This document shows positions 63,303 through 64,000 of a DNA stretch of 64,000 bases, piece after piece (position 1 is the first letter of the stretch; every line of letters begins with the position of its first letter). The notes under the pieces were generated by a model that was given only the letters and a program-made list of their open reading frames with translations, was not told where the DNA came from and made no database searches. Position numbers and translations under genes: made by a program. The stretch comes from JALORV01 sp035498175 (GTDB lineage Bacteria; Pseudomonadota; Gammaproteobacteria; Burkholderiales; Burkholderiaceae_F): contig DATKAJ010000113.1 in assembly GCA_035498175.1 (NCBI GenBank), positions 5,760 to 69,759 of the forward strand, given 5' to 3'.

Positions 63303-64000
63303 ATGAACGCGCGCAATCCACCGTCCGAAGCGGCCACCGCAGACCTCGGCGTGCCGGTCTCCCAGAAGATCCGCGAGCGGCTGCAGCGGGCCGGCCGGCG
63401 CTTTCACGCCAACGACTGCATCGCGCCTTACATCGAGGCCGACGAACTCGGGCTGCTGCAGGAAGAGGTCGAGGAAAAGCTGGTCGGCGTGCTGAAGAGC
63501 ATGGTGATCGACGTCGACGGTGACCACAACACCCGCGATACCGCACGCCGTGTCGCCCGCATGTACCTGACCGAGGTGTTCCGCGGCCGCTATACGGAAA
63601 TGCCGCCGGTCACCGAGTTCCCGAACGTCGAGCGGCTGAACGAGCTGATGATCGTTGGGCCGATCACGGTGCGCAGCGCGTGTTCGCACCATCTGTGTCC
63701 GATCCTGGGCAAAGTGTGGATCGGCGTGCTACCGAACGAGCATTCAAATCTCATCGGGCTTTCGAAGTACGTGCGCCTCGCCGACTGGGTGATGAGCCGG
63801 CCGCAGATCCAGGAAGAGGCCGTCACCCACCTCGCCGACCTGCTGCAGGACACGATGCAGCCGGACGGCCTGGCGATCGTGATGGAGGCCGACCACTTCT
63901 GCATGCAGTGGCGCGGCGTCAAGGACACCGACTCGAAGATGATCAACAGCGTGATGCGGGGCTCGTTCCTCAAGGACCCGAACCTTCGGCGCGAATTCCT
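63303..64000 (+). CDS. folE: GTP cyclohydrolase I (partial, runs off edge)
   Basis: The first 232 codons of GTP cyclohydrolase I, which makes dihydroneopterin triphosphate for folate and 7-deazapurines. Visible motifs are VIDVDGDHNTRDTARRVARMYLTEVFRGRY, the zinc-site VRSACSHHLCPILGKVWIGVLP, LIGLSKYVRLADW, QEEAVTHLADLLQ and FCMQWRGVKD. The start MNARNPPSEAATADLGVPV is tentative. It continues past position 64000, so the C terminus is not seen. A TATAGT-like box lies 27 bp upstream (63271). Confidence 0.92.
   Translation, partial: MNARNPPSEAATADLGVPVSQKIRERLQRAGRRFHANDCIAPYIEADELGLLQEEVEEKLVGVLKSMVIDVDGDHNTRDTARRVARMYLTEVFRGRYTEMPPVTEFPNVERLNELMIVGPITVRSACSHHLCPILGKVWIGVLPNEHSNLIGLSKYVRLADWVMSRPQIQEEAVTHLADLLQDTMQPDGLAIVMEADHFCMQWRGVKDTDSKMINSVMRGSFLKDPNLRREF

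Noticed and set aside
61286..63523. A 745-codon open frame on the + strand
   Set aside because: Antisense to the aldolase and Bug genes and overlapping the start of folE in a different frame.

Overview
The window is high-GC, densely packed bacterial chromosome with many overlapping start/stop codons. The gene content points to a Burkholderiales-type betaproteobacterium able to fix CO2. It has a red-type (form IC) RuBisCO operon with a divergent cbbR, a complete urea uptake plus urease cluster, a Bug/TctC-type solute-binding protein, a chromate-resistance cluster and many small exported proteins. No rRNA, tRNA, CRISPR array or insertion sequence was recognised.

Layout. 1-5.4 kb: an ECF sigma factor with an exported partner, a nitroreductase, a DUF1857-like protein, a PrpF-type isomerase and queC. 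5.5-11.7 kb: a candidate peptide-secretion locus. It holds a TPR-HD-GYP protein, a divergent 44-residue double-glycine peptide whose predicted cargo is only 7 residues, a small lipoprotein, a C39-peptidase ABC exporter and its HlyD-type adaptor. 12.2-19.2 kb: the Calvin-cycle operon, read leftwards (cbbL, cbbS, cbbX, fbp, cbbP, an internally deleted transketolase remnant, a thioredoxin-like gene), with cbbR divergent. 19.2-24.3 kb: a rhodanese, a Tat-signal FAH-family protein, an EamA transporter, a decayed YdeI pseudogene, a Walker-A-deficient AAA protein and an ABC1/AarF kinase-like protein.

24.4-37 kb: urtABCDE runs directly into ureD-ureA-GNAT-ureB-ureC-ureE-ureF-ureG, behind a near-consensus sigma-54 promoter. 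UrtA-E would import urea and UreABC hydrolyse it, with UreDEFG inserting nickel. A HupE/UreJ-like membrane protein and a parvulin lie convergent to it. 38-46 kb: a DUF3604 protein, a Rieske-FAD reductase, a chromate cluster (chrB, chrA, rhodanese, stand-alone ChrB-C) and a His-tailed EamA transporter, with an AT-rich operator-like region between chrB and the transporter.

46-64 kb: acetoacetyl-CoA synthetase, an alpha/beta hydrolase, a thioredoxin-like protein, an ABC-F ATPase, an ODP-type metallo-beta-lactamase protein, a sigma/anti-sigma pair, exported proteins, a TetR-HlyD-ABC efflux operon, a BCS1-like AAA ATPase next to a TerB protein, an HpaI-type aldolase, a Bug protein and the 5' part of folE, which runs off the window. 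The most unusual items are the peptide-secretion locus at 7.4-11.7 kb and the deleted transketolase inside the Calvin-cycle operon.
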